DNA from: Jackrogersella multiformis
Taxonomy: Eukaryota; Ascomycota; Sordariomycetes; Xylariales; Hypoxylaceae
Assembly (NCBI GenBank): GCA_902806575.1
Contig: CADCXD010000011.1
Span: forward strand, 620,001 to 684,000
DNA length: 64,000 nucleotides
Direction of reading: 5' to 3'
Both the position numbers and the translations under genes were made by a program. Positions 60,073 to 64,000 of this stretch are shown piece after piece. How positions within the stretch are numbered: position 1 is the first letter of the stretch; every line of letters begins with the position of its first letter. The notes below the pieces were generated by a model. It did no database searches. It was not told the origin of the DNA and was given only the letters and a program-made list of their open reading frames with translations.

Positions 60073-62038
60073 TCAAGGCGTACTCACATAACTCCTAGCG
60101 CGCCTCAGATCCTGGTCCTCATCATCGTCCTGCCTGACGACAGGGCCCTGGCCGTCGCTAGCGACGGCGATCTTCTCGTCGTCCTCGCCGGCGTACGCGT
60201 ACCTGCTGCGGCGGCGGATGCGCTCGCCGTAAGTCCAGAACAGGAACGGGATGCCGCAGCAGGCGAGACTGATGAACGCGAGGAGGGTGCTGGCCCACTC
60301 GTAGCCGAGGCGCGCGTACATCTGTGCGGTGAACAGGACGACGGCGGCGCCCCAGAACGAGCGGATGCACGTCTTGGCCGCCAGCGCCGACGCCGCCTGG
60401 TGCTGGTACGCGTCCACCAGGTAGTTGTTGGCGCTGTTGTACAGGAAGATGAAGCCGAAGCCGATGGGGAACCCGCCGAGCGCCGGCCCCGCCCACGTCA
60501 GCCGCGGGTACGACGTCCAGGCGAAGATGAACAGGCCCAGCGGGATGAACCAGCACGAGCACATCATGGGGATGAGCCGCAGCTCCGGCGGGGGCAGCCC
60601 GTCGTGCTTCGCGATGAGCTTCCTGTAGTGCGCGTTGACTAGCGGGGCGCAGATGGCCGAGCACACGACGCCTACTGCCAGAGGAATACTTGGGTTTTGT
60701 TAATAATAGTTAATTTGAGGGGTAATAAGGGGTGGCACGTACAACATGAGCCCGGTAATTCCGGCAGAGTAGCCCTTGCCCTCCTGGAAGATGATCGGGA
60801 AGGCGACGAAGAACATATATAGCAGGCCGTAGAGAACCGACATGTACAGGCTAATCAGAAAGACGATCAGTTCGCCGAAGAGCAGCTGGAAAGGTCGGAT
60901 CAAGAAAATTCCCAGTCTTTCGGCGAAGGGTCTCTTGTCGATGTCCTCTTCCGTGACGTAGTCGTCCTGGCCGGTCTGCTCGCGCATCTTCTTAGCTCTC
61001 CTCGCTAGGATCGTGGGCGCGTATGTCTCGGGCACGGTGAATGTGATCAGAACCCAAACGATGAAGGCCAGGATTAGATGAACCCAGTACAACCAGCGCC
61101 AGCCGGCGGCGTCGGATAAGAAGCCACCAACAAGCGGACCGACTACGGTAGTGTGTCAATAGTCGAGGTATCGTGATAAGTATCTGAGTGGGGTAAGTAC
61201 TTACTAGCAGGACCGATAAAAGGGGCAGCCGAGAAGGCAGCCATTGGAATACCCCTTTCCTCGGATCTCCAGAGATCAGCCAATGTGCCGCCGACGAGAG
61301 TCATAGGCGCAGAGAAGGCAATGCCATCGATAGCTCGAGCGACTAGCAGGGTCGTGATGTTCTTCGCGACGGCGCCGGGAATGATGAAAACCACGGCGAC
61401 CAACAATGTCGTGCCATAGATAATACGCCTCCCGTAAACTTCAGACAGTGGGGCAAATATCATCGGACCTTGTCAACGGTTAGTCACCTGAATTACTTGT
61501 AGTGTTTTATACGATCTTGCTCACCAACTCCGAATCCCACCACGAACAGACTAATACTTAGCAGCGCAACCTCTTCGCTAACGCCGAACTCATCGGCCAC
61601 GCCTACAATATCAGGTGTGACGACACTGGAAGAGAAGGCTACGACGAAGCAGGTGACAGCCACGACCATGGTACAATACCATTTATACCCCTTAGGCCAG
61701 TTCTTAGGATTTTCAGGATCATTCGGGAGGAAGGTGACAAGCTTGTAGCGATGCTCGCCATCTGGTTCTACAGGCCCGGGTATCTGTCCAGCTGGTGTCT
61801 CTGTTGTGTACTCGGTAAGGTTCGCTTCATTAGATAGTGTTCGGTATGGTAGGTTCACATCCAGGTTAGGATCTCGAATTGTCTCTTTTGTGGCATTACG
61901 GGTTAACGGATTCGTAGGACGGCGAGCTAAGGATGGAGGCGATATTGGTCCATACTTGACTTGGTGGTTAGTATGTTGAGTAGATGGCCTTTCGGTGGAT
62001 GGCCGTTCCGTACTGGATGATTCATTGAAGTCATCCAT
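60073..62038 (-). CDS. MFS transporter, DHA1-like (drug:H+ antiporter type)
   Basis: Exons 62038-61525, 61468-61205, 61142-60743 and 60688-60073 give 597 residues. A hydrophilic N-terminus of about 115 residues precedes the first span (MVVAVTCFVVAFSSSVVTPDI). The MFS motif A variant APLSEVYGRR joins across intron 1 (FGVG|PMIF). ITGLM|FIPLAVGVVCS is assembled across intron 3, and about twelve spans are visible in all. The large central loop carries REQTGQDDYVTEEDIDKRPF. The closest architecture is the fungal Tpo1/Flu1-like DHA1 group of plasma-membrane exporters. Exon 4 could end earlier if the GTGAGT near its last codons is used as a donor. Convergent with the NRPS-like reductase, so export of its product is plausible but unproven. 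Confidence 0.9.
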
Positions 62039-64000
62039 TTTGGATGGAATATTATTATTAAATCCTCGAGGGAAGTTAAAAGGAAACGTCTCTCAGGGAG
62101 TTACAGATTAAGTGTGAATGGAACCTTAGCTAGTGTAGAAGCGTGAGGGGCGGGATCCATCCCTTTTATAAGAGATGGAAAATCATCCTTGAAGCTCTAG
62201 CCCAGTTGTCATCGGCAACAAGCTAATCTGGTAAGGGGTCCCATTGGCTAACACGAGGATGGTAGAAGTGTTTGAGAAGTCGAGAAGTCGAGAAGGCACT
62301 GGATGGATGCCGATGGCGGAACCACCTTGATTTCCTATTCGAGTTAAACTCCATTGTTATGAGAAGTAGGATAAGCCTGGCAATACCAAATTTGGAAACC
62401 AAATAAAGCTTAATCTACACGGTTTTTTTTCTCAAAGCGCGAGGGCGCGAGTCGAGTAAATATTTTAGACGCAGGAGCTCTCTCGGCGAATCTCGGTGTT
62501 CACGAGGACCCACAGGACCGGGCCCGTAAAATCGGGGGCCACACGGATCGAATTCGAGAGCCGGGTCGTGACAATTAACAGCGTTAAGAGTAGGTTGATG
62601 TTAATTGAGAAGCACAAAAAACCATTAATTCAACAACGATCTACATAATGATATATTTTGACAATTAAACATCACCTGAATTGCTCGACATTATGAGGAG
62701 ATGGTTGAGAAGGAGATTGAGTGGTGTTGTTGTGAAGAGTTGAACCACATTCGATTATGGGTCCTCGAGCCGCAAACTCTCAGGGATCTCAGGGGTCCAT
62801 CAGAACTCCCAGGGGTCCCACTCTTACGATTTTAAGTGGCGGGTCCACAAAACAGGAAAATTCAGCTAGGTGTGATACTTACCTAATCCGGTAAGTCCCG
62901 AGTAGACGGAAGCCAGTGAATCAACTTGTTAACTCTCATTTGTAGATTGACGTTTCATTTTGTGCCTTGTGTTCCTCTGGTTCCTTTTTAGCATTCCAAA
63001 AGAGGAGTCTCTAATGCAGTCATTAATACTTAATATAGAGTATAATTATAATAGATACAACTCTAGGTAAGTAGATAAGTAAGTAGATAAATGTCAATCT
63101 GGTTCATTTTTTTTAAGGTATTTAATTTTTAAACAATGCTGCTTACTGAGAAAAGCGGGTCACGATATCTTATCGACAACGGTAGAGCGCGGGCTGAACC
63201 GGGAAACGAATTATCTCCTGTGGGCCCCTGATAATACGATGACGAGACAGCAACTTCCTCGTCCGGGTACCCTAGGTTTACACTAGGTTGATCCTTTACT
63301 GACTTGCGTGTGCTCCTAATAACATTCTACTTATGTACAATATTGATGTTAGAAGTCTTGGCAGTTTAAAATACCTCTCTTCTTTGAGCAGCGACATCGG
63401 GTGGCATGGCTGGAAGGGAAGAGATTGCGATTTGGATATGACCTCATGCCTAATGCTCCTTTGGTGAATTAATCCATGTTACATTACCCATGATAGACGA
63501 GTCTGTCATGGAGAAACCTCAACGTTATACGCCACCGAACATGACATTCTGTGTTCGAGATTTGACTCTTAAGGTCGATAGAATCATCGAATAAAGTCTA
63601 GCTCAGCCACGATGCGGGATCCCGTGCTTTCGGTGACGCTCCCCGTTGACCGCTGAACCTTGTCACCGTGAATTTTATTTATCTGGTCCGAGCGGTATGG
63701 AAGCCCGGACCAGCTTAGTTAGATCGGACGGATGGACGGAGACTTGTATCCTCGGCATAGAGCGCGATCTGACCATGGATACAAAAAGCTTGAATATTTG
63801 TTTATCACCAGCTGGCTGTCCAACAACTCATCGGGCACCAATATTTCATGCAAATTTTCGGTTATATACCTACCTGGTTTATAATTAATCACAGGAGGCC
63901 TAACTTATGAATCGTCAATGGCCGGTCTTCTACTACAAGAACATTACAACGCAAGCGTCACTTATCTTGTCATTTCAGTTACAGTTTACAAAGCAAGACC
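62039..64000. other. Intergenic region, right edge
   Basis: MFS promoter (a stretch with AAATAT and a CTTTTATAAG TATA-like box near 62163-62172) and AT-leaning DNA with no supported gene. An 80-codon frame at 63646-63888 shows no domain. It contains few CCTAGGTA motifs compared with the rest of the window. Confidence 0.5.

Noticed and set aside
1..64000. CRISPR arrays, operons and ribosome binding sites
   Set aside because: The window is eukaryotic with spliced genes, and no regularly spaced direct repeats of the CRISPR type are present.

Overview
The window is nuclear DNA of a filamentous ascomycete (Pezizomycotina), most likely a Sordariomycete. This rests on short GT-AG introns (about 47-230 bp) with CTAAC-like branch sites, fungus-specific families (DSC E3 ligase subunit 1, DUF3632, HDA complex subunit 2/3, Rds1-type ferritin-like protein), and a gene-sparse AT-leaning background studded with the palindrome TACCTAGGTA. 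The order is inference; the dispersed palindrome reminds me of Xylariales genomes.

Left part (3-25 kb). A 1361-residue GMC oxidoreductase/alpha-beta hydrolase fusion (2975-7398) is followed by a chromodomain HDA-complex subunit 2/3 (8955-12757), COX6 (cytochrome oxidase subunit, minus, 14316-15245), an ELO fatty-acid elongase (18369-19576), a membrane-anchored fucose-lectin-like protein (20802-22321) and a DUF3632 protein (23413-24835).

Middle (25-45 kb). This is accessory, gene-poor DNA. It holds a 5'-truncated relic of a CbxX/CfxQ AAA+ protein, an Rds1-like ferritin-like secreted protein, a small secreted cysteine-containing protein, and two long deserts (30.5-37.3 and 38.6-45.7 kb) separated by one disordered fungal protein. 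The deserts carry a TIR element with TA flanks and an almost pure A/T core (34481-35137), a possible solo LTR, an intron-containing tRNA-like Pol III unit, a 14-bp hairpin and an intact tRNA-Ala(UGC).

Right part (45-62 kb). An 84-residue-periodic beta-propeller protein (minus), DSC1/TUL1 RING E3 ligase (minus), HSBP1-like protein, an ERp38-type protein disulfide isomerase ending in KDEL (minus), ribosomal protein S29 (uS14), an A-T-R NRPS-like adenylate-forming reductase, and a DHA1-type MFS transporter convergent with it. The last pair looks like a minimal secondary-metabolite locus. Dsc1, HSBP1, PDI and S29 together form a conserved block of proteostasis and translation genes.

I joined exons by hand from frame continuity and splice signals; every spliced model given sums to a multiple of three. 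No system stands out as clearly unprecedented. The best candidates for new biology are the 4 x 84-residue propeller with its cysteine-containing tail, the NRPS-like/MFS pair, the TIR element with its A/T core, and the tRNA-like gene lacking an acceptor stem.
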